Source of the DNA: WHSW01 sp963749365
GTDB lineage: Bacteria; Actinomycetota; Thermoleophilia; Solirubrobacterales; 70-9
DNA: 64,000 bases
Direction: 5' to 3'
Assembly (NCBI GenBank): GCA_963749365.1
Contig: CAVVME010000003.1
Location: 1,240,001-1,304,000 of the forward strand
Of this stretch, positions 34,496 to 42,787 are shown one piece after another. How positions within the stretch are numbered: the stretch's first letter is position 1; each line of letters opens with the position of its first letter. The notes under the pieces were generated by a model. The model ran no database searches and was not told the DNA's origin. It saw only the letters and a list, made by a program, of their open reading frames with translations. Both the position numbers and the translations under genes were made by a program.

Positions 34496-35514
34496 TAACC
34501 GCTGAGCGCGGCCCGGCGCGCCTGATCGGCCGCCGCCTCGGCCTGCTCATCGGCCTCGCGGCGGAGGCGCTCGGCGAGCTCGGCGCGGCGGTTCTGCACC
34601 TCACGCCGGGCCGCCTCGGCGGCGAAGCTGGCGTGCTTGGCGGCCTCGCGCTCGAGTCGGGCCTCGGTCGCGCGCAGGCGCCGCTCGGCCTCGTCGCGAG
34701 CACGGTCCTCGGCCTGCTCGCGCACCTTGGCCCGCTCCTCGGCAAGGCGACGGTCGAGGTCGGCCCGAGCTTCCTCATCGGCTCGCTTGCGCGCCTGATC
34801 GGCCGCCTGCTTGGCCTCGCGCTCGAACTCCTCGCTCTGGCTGCGCAGGCGGTCCTCCGCCTCCTTGCGAGCCCTCCGCTCGGCCTCGCGGGCGAGGCGC
34901 TCGACGAGCCCGTTCAGCCGCCGCTCGGTTCGACCCAGCGCGTGCTCGGCTTTCAGCCTCAGCTCCGCCTCGACCGCGGCCTTGCGCTCGGCCTGCTCAA
35001 TCGCCAGCTCGACCCTGCGGTCGGCGGCCTCGACCCGCCGCTCCGCCTCGGCGAGCTCCTCGGCGACTTCGGCCCGCGCCTTCTCGCTCGCCTCGCGCAG
35101 CGCCGCCGCGCGAGCCTCGGCGACCTGGGCCGTCGCACGCTGGTCGGCGCGCCGCTTGATCTCCTCGGCCGCGAGCTTCAGCTTCTGCTCGGCCTTGGAC
35201 CGCAGCTGCTCGCGGGCCGCCGCCAGCTTCTCCTCAGCGGTCTCGCGGACGCGCCTCGCCTCCGCCGTGACCGCCTCGCGGGCGGCACCGGCGTCGGCGC
35301 GGGCGCGGCCGGCCTCGGCCTCGGCGGCCTCCCGCGCAGCGGCCTCACGTTGGCTGGCGGCCGCCCGTTCGCGGCCGATCTCGTCCTCGGCCTGGGCGGT
35401 GGCGGCGGCGATCGCAGCCCCGGTGCGGTCGACGACCTGGACTCCGACCAGCTCGTGCAGCCGTTCGACCTGAGCGCCGAGCTCCGCCACCCCGGCATGG
35501 TGATCCTCCGCCAC
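34495..35514 (-). CDS. Long coiled-coil protein, unknown function
   Basis: A 339-residue protein. After about 40 residues (MAEDHHAGVAELGAQVERLHEL), nearly the whole chain is Ala/Glu/Arg-rich heptad sequence, predicted as continuous helical coiled coil. Similar charged rods occur in structural or scaffold proteins of actinobacteria. There is no signal peptide and no transmembrane helix. The low complexity makes the frame easy to mistake, but the composition is typical of a real coiled coil, and a terminator-like hairpin marks its end. It lies 41 bp upstream, in map terms, of the ppk2 stop on the same strand. Confidence 0.7.
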   Translation of the reverse strand: MAEDHHAGVAELGAQVERLHELVGVQVVDRTGAAIAAATAQAEDEIGRERAAASQREAAAREAAEAEAGRARADAGAAREAVTAEARRVRETAEEKLAAAREQLRSKAEQKLKLAAEEIKRRADQRATAQVAEARAAALREASEKARAEVAEELAEAERRVEAADRRVELAIEQAERKAAVEAELRLKAEHALGRTERRLNGLVERLAREAERRARKEAEDRLRSQSEEFEREAKQAADQARKRADEEARADLDRRLAEERAKVREQAEDRARDEAERRLRATEARLEREAAKHASFAAEAARREVQNRRAELAERLRREADEQAEAAADQARRAALSG

Positions 35515-35555
35515 GCCGCGACCCTACCGCACCGCGGCACCGTTGCCGGCGAGAC

Positions 35556-36332
35556 TCACGAGTCGGGCCCGGGCAGCGGCGGTGGCGGCTCGATGTCCCA
35601 TGCGCGCATCCCCTGCTCGATCCCCTCGATCACGGTCTCGATCACCGCGACGCGGGCGAAGCGCTTCGATTCGGCGCCGATCAGCGACCAGGGCGCGTTC
35701 GGCTGGTCGGTGCGCGCGACCATGTCCTCGACCGCCTCCTCGTAGACGTCGCGCCGCTCCCGATTGCGCCAGTCCTCGTCGGTCAGCTTCCACGACTTGA
35801 GCGGGTCGTGCTCGCGGCGCTTGAACCGCTTCATCTGCTCCTCAAGCGAGATGTGGAGCCAGATCTTCGTCAGGATCATCCCCTCGTCAGTAAGCGAGCG
35901 CTCGAAGTTGTTGATCTCGTCATAGGCGCGCAGCCACTGCTCGCGGCTCGCAAACCCCTCCACCCGCTCGACCAGCACGCGCCCGTACCAGGTGCGGTCG
36001 AAGATCGCCATCCCTCCGTGGCCCGGAAGCTGGCTCCAGAACCGCCACAGGAAATGGTGGCGCTTCTCGTCGGTGGTCGGCGCGGCGAACTGGCAGACGC
36101 GCACGTGGCGCGGGTCGAGCGGAGCGACCAGGCGCTTGATCGCGCCGCCCTTCCCGGACGCGTCCCAGCCCTCGAACAGGACCAGGAGCGGGGGGCCGAT
36201 CTGCCGCTCGCCGATCTGACCGCCGAGGGTGAGCCGGAGCTGCGCCAGCCGGGCCTGCGAGGCCGCGAGGTCGCGCTCCTCCTGCTTGCGCGAGAGCGTT
36301 CCCGAGAGGTCGACTTCCTCGAGTCTTCCCAC
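35556..36332 (-). CDS. ppk2: Polyphosphate kinase 2 family protein
   Basis: A 258-residue PPK2-fold kinase. The Walker A segment FEGWDASGKGG (residues 53-63) and the lid FDRTWYGRVLVERVEGF are typical of class I/III PPK2. PPK2 moves phosphate between polyphosphate and nucleotides, usually making GTP, ATP or ADP. Class cannot be decided without alignment. It lies 9 bp downstream of a small membrane protein gene in the same orientation and upstream of the coiled-coil gene. The C-terminus ends in a Pro-rich stretch. Confidence 0.9.
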   Translation of the reverse strand: MGRLEEVDLSGTLSRKQEERDLAASQARLAQLRLTLGGQIGERQIGPPLLVLFEGWDASGKGGAIKRLVAPLDPRHVRVCQFAAPTTDEKRHHFLWRFWSQLPGHGGMAIFDRTWYGRVLVERVEGFASREQWLRAYDEINNFERSLTDEGMILTKIWLHISLEEQMKRFKRREHDPLKSWKLTDEDWRNRERRDVYEEAVEDMVARTDQPNAPWSLIGAESKRFARVAVIETVIEGIEQGMRAWDIEPPPPLPGPDS

Positions 36333-36341
36333 GCCCGGAAT

Positions 36342-36581
36342 CTAAACCCCCGGGACCCCGGGGACGCCGTTCCCACCGGAGTCGTTGTCGAGTACGAACC
36401 CGCCGGTCCCGATCAGGATCAAGAGGATGCCGGCGATCACCGCAACCGGAACCCGCGCCGACTGGCCCCACGCGCCGAGCAGGAAACCGGCGCCGATCAC
36501 GATCAGATAGGGGACCAGGTCGGCGGTCGTTCGCGCCACGGCGGTGACGGCGACGGCGACGGCGTGTTCGAGGCCGGGCAC
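36342..36581 (-). CDS. Small membrane protein with two transmembrane helices
   Basis: A 79-residue protein starting with GTG at 36581 (VPGLEHAVAVAV). Two hydrophobic helices are visible: LVPYLIVIGAGFLLGAWG and VPVAVIAGILLILIGTGGFVL. It ends with a repeated VPGVPGV tail. A longer start at 36632 would overlap the divergent MoxR gene start and is less likely. It precedes ppk2 by 9 bp, so it belongs to that operon. I recognise no family; the tail repeat is unusual. Confidence 0.6.
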   Translation of the reverse strand: MPGLEHAVAVAVTAVARTTADLVPYLIVIGAGFLLGAWGQSARVPVAVIAGILLILIGTGGFVLDNDSGGNGVPGVPGV

Positions 36582-36609
36582 CGGACCATTCTCCCTATGA
36601 TCGGAGTCG

Positions 36610-37506
36610 ATGAGCTCGGTAGCCGAGGTCAAGGGCGCTCTCGAGCGGGTCGGCTATCTCGCCGACGAGCGGGCCGCCCTGGTCGCCTACCTGGCCCAGG
36701 AGCTCGGCAAGCCGGTCCTGGTCGAGGGACCGGCGGGGGTCGGCAAGACCGAGCTGGCGAAGGCGATCTCGCGGGCGAGCGGCCGCACCCTGATCCGCCT
36801 CCAGTGCTACGAGGGCCTCGACGAGGCGAAGGCGCTCTACGAGTGGAACTACCGCAAGCAGCTGCTCCGGATCCAGGCGTCGGCGGGGGCCGAGGCGGAG
36901 CCCACGGGCGATTCGTGGGACGACATCTTCGCCGAGGACTTCCTGCTCACCCGGCCGCTGCTGGAAGCGATCGCGTCCACGGAGCCCGTGGTGCTGCTGA
37001 TCGACGAGATCGACAAGACCGACCAGGAATTCGAGGCGATGCTGCTCGAGGTCCTCTCGGACTTTCAGATCTCGATCCCCGAGCTCGGCGTGATCGAGGC
37101 GCGCACCCACCCGGTCGTCGTCCTCACCTCGAACAACTCGCGCGAGCTCACCGAGGCGCTCAAGCGCCGCTGCCTCTACCTGTGGCTCGACTACCCCGAG
37201 GTCGAGCGCGAGATGGAGATCGTCCGCCTGCACGCGCCCGAGCTCGACCAGAAGCTGGCCCGGCGCCTGGTCGAGGTGATCCACATGGTCCGCCAGCTCG
37301 ATCTGAAGAAGCCGCCCTCGATCGCCGAGTCGATCGATTGGGCGCGGGCGCTGCTGCTGCTCGGGGCCGACGACATCGACATGGCGACCTTCGAGCGCAC
37401 GATGAGCATCATCGTCAAGCACCGATCGGATATCGATCTGGTGGCGGAGCGGGTCGGGGTGAAGCTGGGGGCAGCGCCCGGGCTCGAGGCGGAGGCGGCT
37501 GGATGA
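36610..37506 (+). CDS. MoxR-family AAA+ ATPase (CoxD-like)
   Basis: A 298-residue AAA+ chaperone. Walker A is GPAGVGKTEL (residues 40-49), Walker B LLIDEIDKTD, sensor 1 LTSNNSREL, and the arginine-finger and lid regions follow. The size and the pairing with a VWA protein match CoxD/CoxE, which mature cofactors of molybdenum hydroxylases such as CO dehydrogenase. None of those enzymes is visible here, so the client is unknown. It is translationally coupled to the VWA gene (ATGA overlap). Confidence 0.92.
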   Translation: MSSVAEVKGALERVGYLADERAALVAYLAQELGKPVLVEGPAGVGKTELAKAISRASGRTLIRLQCYEGLDEAKALYEWNYRKQLLRIQASAGAEAEPTGDSWDDIFAEDFLLTRPLLEAIASTEPVVLLIDEIDKTDQEFEAMLLEVLSDFQISIPELGVIEARTHPVVVLTSNNSRELTEALKRRCLYLWLDYPEVEREMEIVRLHAPELDQKLARRLVEVIHMVRQLDLKKPPSIAESIDWARALLLLGADDIDMATFERTMSIIVKHRSDIDLVAERVGVKLGAAPGLEAEAAG

Positions 37507-38873
37507 GCCATCCGGGCCTGCCCGCCGGGCTGGCCCCACGGATCGTCTCCTTCTGTGAGGAGCTGCGTGGCGAGGGGGTCGCGGTCGGTAGCGCCGAGAT
37601 CCTGGACGCGTTCGCCGCCCTCGCGGCGGTGCCGTGGACCGACCCGGCCGATTTCCGCGAGGCGCTGGCGGCGACGATCGCCAAGTCGCAGGAGGACAGG
37701 CGGGTGTTCGAGCTGCTCTTCGAGCGGTTCTTCTTCCGCGCCGCCGAGGCGGAGGCGCTGGCGCGCGAGATCCGCGAGCAGAACCGCTATGCGGGCGGCG
37801 AGGCGCTCGACCTCGAACAGCTGCGCGAGTCGATCCGGCGCGCGATCGCCGAGGGGCGCGACGGGCAGATGCGCGACGCGGCCCGACTCGCAATCGCCGC
37901 TTTCGGCCGCCGTGGCGAGGGCTCGGGGGTCGTCGGCGTCGACGTGCAGCGGATCCGGCGCACGCTCGGGCTGCAGGCCGGCAGCCCCCCTGAGGACCCC
38001 GCCGAGCCGGCGCTCGAGCGCGAGCAGATCCAGGCCTTCGAGCGCCACCTGCGACGCGAGCTCGAGCGGGCGCTGATCGAGCGAACCGAGAAGCTGCCGC
38101 CGTCGCGCCCGCTGGCCGAGCTCGATCGGACCCTGCCCAGCAGCCCGACCCAGGATCTCGCGGCGGTGCACCGGGCGGTCGCCCAGCTCAAGCGCCGGCT
38201 GGCGACGCTCGGCCACGAGCAGCGGGGGCGAAAACGGGCGACGGCGGTCGACGTGCGGCGGACGATGCGCGCCTCGCTGGAGACCGGCGGGGTGCCACTG
38301 CGGCTGCGATACCGGCCGAAGCGCCCGCGCCGGCCGGAGATCTACGTGCTCTGCGACGTCTCGACCTCGGTCACCTCGGCGAGCGTCTTCTTCCTCTCCG
38401 TGCTGCACGCGCTACACGACTCGTTTCGCAAGCTGCGCAGCTTCGTCTTCATCGAGCGGATCTCCGAGGTGACCGAGGTGTTCGAGCGCGAGCGCGACTT
38501 TCGCACGATCTCGGAGCGGATCAGCCGCGAGGGCGGCGTCGCCGACGTCTCTGGCTACACCGACTACGGTCGCGTCTGGCTCGAGTTCTTCGACGAGATC
38601 TCGGAGGACCTCGACCCGCGCTCGACCGTGATCGTGCTCGGCGACGCGCGCACCAACGGTCGCGAGCCGCATGCCGAAGTGTTCTCGCGGATCGCCGAGC
38701 GCGCCGGGCGCACCTTCTGGCTCAACCCCGAGCCCCGGCTGTACTGGAACTACGGGGACTCGGTGATGGCCGCCTACGAGCGCCGCTGCACCGCTGCCTT
38801 CGAGTGCTGGACGACCAAGCACCTCGAGGACTTCGTCCGCGTGATCGCCGGCGGCAGGCCGGGGCGGGACTAG
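37503..38873 (+). CDS. CoxE-like von Willebrand factor A domain protein
   Basis: A 456-residue protein. The N-terminal 260 residues are charged and helical. The C-terminal VWA domain begins near residue 280 with the MIDAS motif DVSTS (285-289). It also has the later metal-site segments GYTDYGRVW and IVLGDARTN. VWA proteins of this kind act with MoxR ATPases to load or insert a metal into a partner enzyme. The ATG at 37503 overlaps the MoxR stop codon. No partner enzyme gene follows; the next gene lies on the other strand. Confidence 0.9.
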   Translation: MSHPGLPAGLAPRIVSFCEELRGEGVAVGSAEILDAFAALAAVPWTDPADFREALAATIAKSQEDRRVFELLFERFFFRAAEAEALAREIREQNRYAGGEALDLEQLRESIRRAIAEGRDGQMRDAARLAIAAFGRRGEGSGVVGVDVQRIRRTLGLQAGSPPEDPAEPALEREQIQAFERHLRRELERALIERTEKLPPSRPLAELDRTLPSSPTQDLAAVHRAVAQLKRRLATLGHEQRGRKRATAVDVRRTMRASLETGGVPLRLRYRPKRPRRPEIYVLCDVSTSVTSASVFFLSVLHALHDSFRKLRSFVFIERISEVTEVFERERDFRTISERISREGGVADVSGYTDYGRVWLEFFDEISEDLDPRSTVIVLGDARTNGREPHAEVFSRIAERAGRTFWLNPEPRLYWNYGDSVMAAYERRCTAAFECWTTKHLEDFVRVIAGGRPGRD

Positions 38874-38885
38874 AAACGGACGGTC

Positions 38886-38911
38886 CGGCGGCGGACAGGG
38901 GCCCGCCGCCG
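38886..38911. terminator. Terminator-like hairpin between the VWA gene and the beta-propeller gene
   Basis: A 9-bp inverted repeat (CGGCGGCGG / CCGCCGCCG) lies between convergent stops. A second small hairpin, CTGCGC-GCTA-GCGCAG, covers the stop of the propeller gene at 38927. Together they can separate the two transcripts. Confidence 0.6.
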
Positions 38912-38926
38912 AGACCGCCCTGCGCG

Positions 38927-40945
38927 CTAGCGCAGTCTTACCTTGAGCCGCTCCTCGGAGGAGTTGTCCGCCTCGTCGGTCGCGGTGACGGTGATCCTCG
39001 CCGTCCCCTTCTTGGCTCGCTTGAGCTTGCGCCGGACATTGGCCGAGCCGCGGAGCTTCAGGGTCGTGCTGTCGTCGGACTCGAGCTCTGCGTCGACCTC
39101 CCGCAGGTCCAGCGTCTTCGCCCGCTTGCCCTTCCCCTTGTCCTTGCCCTTCGCCTTCACCGTGCCGTCGGCTTCCACCGAGCACGCCTCGTCGCAGGTG
39201 ACCTCGATCTCGATCCGTTTGCCGAGCTTCTGCCGCGCGTCGCCGCTCAGCTCGACGTTGGGTGGATCGTCATCCCCACCGGGCGGCGGAGGCGGCGGAG
39301 CGGCCTCCTCGGCGACGAGGAAGTTGCGCGTGACCGGAGTCGGGTCCACGTTGCCGGCGGGGTCGATCGCCCGGACCTCGAACGTATAGCTGCCCGTCGT
39401 GAGGTCGAAGGTGAGCGGGCTCGTCGCCGGCTGCCAATCCGACCCGGGGGTGAGGCGCGCCTCGAAGCTCGAGCCCGGCTCGTCGGAGACGAACTCGAAG
39501 CTGACCGGGCCCTTGGCCACGGTCTCGCCCTCGGCTGGACCGCGTGCGTAGATGGTCTCCGGCGGATCGGTGTCGGGCGGCACGGGCACACCGAGGACGT
39601 CGCGGTGGAAGATGTCGGTGAACCCATTGTCGTCTCCGCCGACCAGGTTCTCGGCCGAGGAGTCGAAGACGACATAGCGCCCACTGGCGGAGATCGCCGC
39701 CAGGAACGAGTCGCCGCCGCCGCCAGCGCCCGCCGCACCGGTAGCCCGCGAGACCAGGATCGTGGTGTTGGCCTGCGTGTCGCGGAAGAAGACATCCGAG
39801 ACCGCGTCGTTGTCGTCGTCGCTGAGGTTGTCGGACAGCGATTGGAAGGCAACGTAGCGACCGTCGTCGGAGATCCCCGGGCCGTCGCCGGGAAGCGTCG
39901 CGTCGCCCGAGGCGCCGTCGCCGCCCGCGCCGGCAGCTCCATTCGCGCGCGAGACCTGCGTCGTCGTGTTGAGCTGCAGGTCGCGGACGAAGGCGTCGCC
40001 GAGCGCGCCGTTGTTGTTGCCCGGAGCGAGGTTGGTGGCCTCGGACTCGAAGGCGACGTAGCGGCCGTCGGCGGAGATCGAGGCGTCGCTCGAGGTCGCG
40101 TCGGCGCCGCCGGGCGCCGCCGAGACGAGCTCGGTCGTGCCCCCCGTGCGGTCGCGGACGAAAACGTTGCGAACGCCCTCGTTCTCGCCGTCGGCAAGGT
40201 TGTCGGCGAACGACTGGAAGGCGACGTACCGTCCGGTCGCCGAGATCGACGGGAACGCCGCGACGTCGTCGGCGGGCACCTCGGCGCTGTTGCGCGAGAC
40301 CGCGCTCGTGTCGCCCGTCTGCGTATCGCGGACGAAGACGCTGAGGGCGTCGATGCCCGCCACCAAATTGTTCGAGTCCGAGGCGAAGGCCACGTAGCGG
40401 CCGTCGGCCGAGATCGACGGCCAGTTGGAGATGTTGTCGCCGCCCTCGCCCGCGCCATCGGCGCGTGAGATCAGGGTCGTCGTGTTGAGCAGGGTGTCGC
40501 GGAGGAAGATGTTCACCACCGCCTCCGGAGCCGGGTTGGTGGGTCCGAGGTTGTCGGCGTCCGAGGCAAAGGCGACGTAGCGCCCGTTGGCGGAGATCGC
40601 CGGGTTGAAAGAAACCGCGTCCGCAGGGACTCCGGCGGTCGCTCGCGAGACCAGCGTCGTCGTGCCAGTCTGGATGTCGCGGAGGAAGACGTTGCCGAAG
40701 CCGTCGTTGTCGAGCAGGCTCAGGTTGTCGGCGTCGGACGCGAAGGCGACGTAACGGCCGTCGGCCGAAGCCGAGGCGTCGGTCGAGCCCGCGTCGCCAA
40801 TTGCGTCGCCCAGCCCGCCGCGCGAGACGAGCGTCGTGTCGTCCTTGGCCGCGAGGGCCACCGGCGCCCCGATCGCGGTAACGCACAGCGCCACAGCGGC
40901 GCAACCAACCAACTTCACCGTTCCCACGGCGGTCCCTGCTGACAT
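38927..40945 (-). CDS. Secreted seven-bladed beta-propeller (PD40/TolB-like) protein
   Basis: A 672-residue exported protein. The signal peptide (MSAGTAVGTVKLVGCAAVAL, ending ALA) is followed by seven near-identical blades, each with the motif S-A-GRYVAF-S---NL. Seven blades give a closed propeller. After residue about 440 comes a Pro-rich linker and an Ig-like domain (FEFVSDEPGSSFEARL). The end is a basic region with a CDEACSVEADG segment. ATG at 40945 is preferred to a longer frame from 41074 that would cross the riboswitch promoter region. It probably binds a protein or polysaccharide at the cell surface. Confidence 0.88.
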   Translation of the reverse strand: MSAGTAVGTVKLVGCAAVALCVTAIGAPVALAAKDDTTLVSRGGLGDAIGDAGSTDASASADGRYVAFASDADNLSLLDNDGFGNVFLRDIQTGTTTLVSRATAGVPADAVSFNPAISANGRYVAFASDADNLGPTNPAPEAVVNIFLRDTLLNTTTLISRADGAGEGGDNISNWPSISADGRYVAFASDSNNLVAGIDALSVFVRDTQTGDTSAVSRNSAEVPADDVAAFPSISATGRYVAFQSFADNLADGENEGVRNVFVRDRTGGTTELVSAAPGGADATSSDASISADGRYVAFESEATNLAPGNNNGALGDAFVRDLQLNTTTQVSRANGAAGAGGDGASGDATLPGDGPGISDDGRYVAFQSLSDNLSDDDNDAVSDVFFRDTQANTTILVSRATGAAGAGGGGDSFLAAISASGRYVVFDSSAENLVGGDDNGFTDIFHRDVLGVPVPPDTDPPETIYARGPAEGETVAKGPVSFEFVSDEPGSSFEARLTPGSDWQPATSPLTFDLTTGSYTFEVRAIDPAGNVDPTPVTRNFLVAEEAAPPPPPPGGDDDPPNVELSGDARQKLGKRIEIEVTCDEACSVEADGTVKAKGKDKGKGKRAKTLDLREVDAELESDDSTTLKLRGSANVRRKLKRAKKGTARITVTATDEADNSSEERLKVRLR

Positions 40946-41094
40946 CCCTGCCACCCCCTGTATTAGGCACCCGCCGATGCGCGGGTACTGCGATACCTCT
41001 GCCTGAAAAACGTCCCCGGAGCGCAAATCTGTCACGCCACCGAGGTCCAGTGCGATCCACCAGCCCCCGGCCATCTAGACTGACCCACAGGCAC

Positions 41095-41192
41095 GAAACC
41101 CAGGGGGGCTCGCGGGCAGCGGGCTGAGATAGCGCCTCATCGACCCCGGCGCTGACCCTTCGAACCTGTGCGGTAATGCGCGCGGAGGGAGC
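41095..41192 (+). promoter_or_regulatory. TPP (thiamine pyrophosphate) riboswitch
   Basis: The thi-box signature is clear: GGCTGAGA at 41122-41129, ACCCTTCGAACCTG at 41155-41168, CGGTAATG at 41171-41178, then GCGCGGAGGGA. The last stem includes GGAGGGA, which is also the ribosome-binding site for the ATG at 41193, so ligand binding should block translation initiation. A candidate -10 (TAGACT) lies at 41076-41081. The riboswitch fits the downstream transporter genes, which resemble thiamine-precursor uptake systems. Confidence 0.92.
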
Positions 41193-42020
41193 ATGCGAGG
41201 CGCACCCGAGGCTCCCGTCGAGGAGCCTTTGACATCTTCGGCGACGGACGGCGAGCGCCGCGGCGGCGCGGCGATAGCGCTGTCCGCAGTCGGGCACCGG
41301 TTCGGGCCCACCGAGGTGATCTCGGAGCTCGGCCTGCGGATCGGACCCGGCGAGGTGACGGGGATCGTCGGGCCCTCCGGATCGGGCAAGTCGACCCTGC
41401 TCGAGCTGGTCGCCGGACTGCTCGATCCCACCACCGGCTCGATCGCGGTCGACGGCGGCAAGCTCGCCTCCGAGCGGCTCGCCTGCTGCGCCTACATGCC
41501 TCAGCGCGACCTGCTGCTGCCCTGGCTGGCCGCGATCGACAATGCCTCGCTGGCCGCCCGCAACCGCGGCGCCTCGCGCGAGCTCGCACGCGCGCAGGCG
41601 GCACCGTTGTTCGAGCGCTTCGGGCTCGCCGGCTTCGAGCGCGCGCGCCCGGCGGCGCTCTCCGGCGGGATGCGCCAGCGGGTCGCCTTCCTGCGCACAC
41701 TGCTGGCGGGCAAGCCGGTGATGCTGCTCGACGAGCCGTTCGCCTCCCTGGACGCGATTACCCGGGGCGAGATGCAGGAGTGGCTCGCGGGAGCCCTGCG
41801 CGGCGAGGCGGCGACGGTCCTGCTGGTCAGCCACGATGTCGAGGAGGCGCTCTACCTCTGCGATCGCGTCGTCGTGCTCTCCGCCCGCCCCGCGACCGCG
41901 GTCGCCGAGCTCCGTCCACCGGCTCCTCGCGCCGCGCCCCGGCACGAGGCGATCGCCGACCCCGGCTTCGTCGCCGCCCGCGAGCGCGCGATGGAAGCGC
42001 TGCGGGAGGGCTCGCGATGA
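41193..42020 (+). CDS. ABC transporter ATPase, thiamine-precursor type (ThiZ-like)
   Basis: A 275-residue ATPase. Walker A is GPSGSGKST, the signature LSGGMRQR, Walker B VMLLDEPFASLDA and the switch His in LVSHDVEEALYL. It belongs to the nitrate/sulfonate/thiamine-precursor group. It starts directly behind the TPP riboswitch, and its stop overlaps the permease start as ATGA. It supplies ATP hydrolysis for import of HMP or formylamino-pyrimidine, as inferred from the riboswitch and receptor type. Confidence 0.92.
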   Translation: MRGAPEAPVEEPLTSSATDGERRGGAAIALSAVGHRFGPTEVISELGLRIGPGEVTGIVGPSGSGKSTLLELVAGLLDPTTGSIAVDGGKLASERLACCAYMPQRDLLLPWLAAIDNASLAARNRGASRELARAQAAPLFERFGLAGFERARPAALSGGMRQRVAFLRTLLAGKPVMLLDEPFASLDAITRGEMQEWLAGALRGEAATVLLVSHDVEEALYLCDRVVVLSARPATAVAELRPPAPRAAPRHEAIADPGFVAARERAMEALREGSR

Positions 42021-42787
42021 GGCGAGCTCTGTTGCCGCTCGCCGTCGTGCTCGGCCTGCTCGGCCTCTGGCAGCTGGCGGCGAGCTGGAACGTGCTCGCC
42101 GACGCGCTCTCGATCGAGCCATTCCTGGTCCCCGCCCCGAGCGATGTCGCGGACTCGCTCTGGACCGACCGCGAGCTACTCGCGGAAAACGCCTGGGTCA
42201 CGGTCCAGGAGGTGCTGCTCGGGTTCGCGATCGCGCTCGTCGCCGGGTCGGCTTTCGCGATCGCCCTCCACCTCTCCGATGTCCTGCGGCGAGCGCTCTA
42301 TCCGCTGCTGGTCGCATCCCAGACGGTGCCGGTGATCGCGATCGCCCCGATCCTCGTCGTCTGGCTCGGCTTCGGGCTCGGGCCCAAGCTGGCGATCATC
42401 GCCCTGATCTGCTTCTTCCCGATCACCGTCAACGCGCTCGACGGCCTGCGCGCCGTCGACCCCGAGCTGCCGCGGATGATGCGGACGCTCGACGCGAGTC
42501 GTACCCAGACGCTGCTCCGGGTCGAGGCCCCGTCGGCGCTCCCCTTCCTGCTCAGCGGAGCCAAGATCGCCGCCGTGATCTCGGTGATCGGGGCGGTGTT
42601 CGGGGAGTGGTCGGGGGCCGATCAGGGCCTCGGGCACCTGATCCTGGTCGCCCAGGGCCAGGTGCAGACGGCGCGCGTGTTCGCCGCGGTGACGGTGCTC
42701 TCGGCGCTCGCGATCCTGCTCTTCGGAGGGCTGGCGCTGGTCGAACGGCGGCTCGCCTGGTGGCGACCGGAGCGGACCGCCCGATGA
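42017..42787 (+). CDS. ABC transporter permease, thiamine-precursor type (ThiX-like)
   Basis: A 256-residue membrane protein with six hydrophobic segments. The cytoplasmic EAA-type loop reads ELPRMMRTLDASRTQTLLRVEAPSALP. A PILVVWLGFGLGPK stretch is typical of the SsuC/TauC/ThiX group. The ATG overlaps the ATPase stop, and its own stop overlaps the receptor start, so all three genes are tightly coupled. Confidence 0.92.
   Translation: MRRALLPLAVVLGLLGLWQLAASWNVLADALSIEPFLVPAPSDVADSLWTDRELLAENAWVTVQEVLLGFAIALVAGSAFAIALHLSDVLRRALYPLLVASQTVPVIAIAPILVVWLGFGLGPKLAIIALICFFPITVNALDGLRAVDPELPRMMRTLDASRTQTLLRVEAPSALPFLLSGAKIAAVISVIGAVFGEWSGADQGLGHLILVAQGQVQTARVFAAVTVLSALAILLFGGLALVERRLAWWRPERTAR

Noticed and set aside
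39270..42122. A 950-codon open frame on the minus strand across the propeller, riboswitch and thiamine ATPase region
   Set aside because: It is a shadow of two real genes and a riboswitch. Its composition is extremely rich in Arg, Gly and Ala, and it has no family features.
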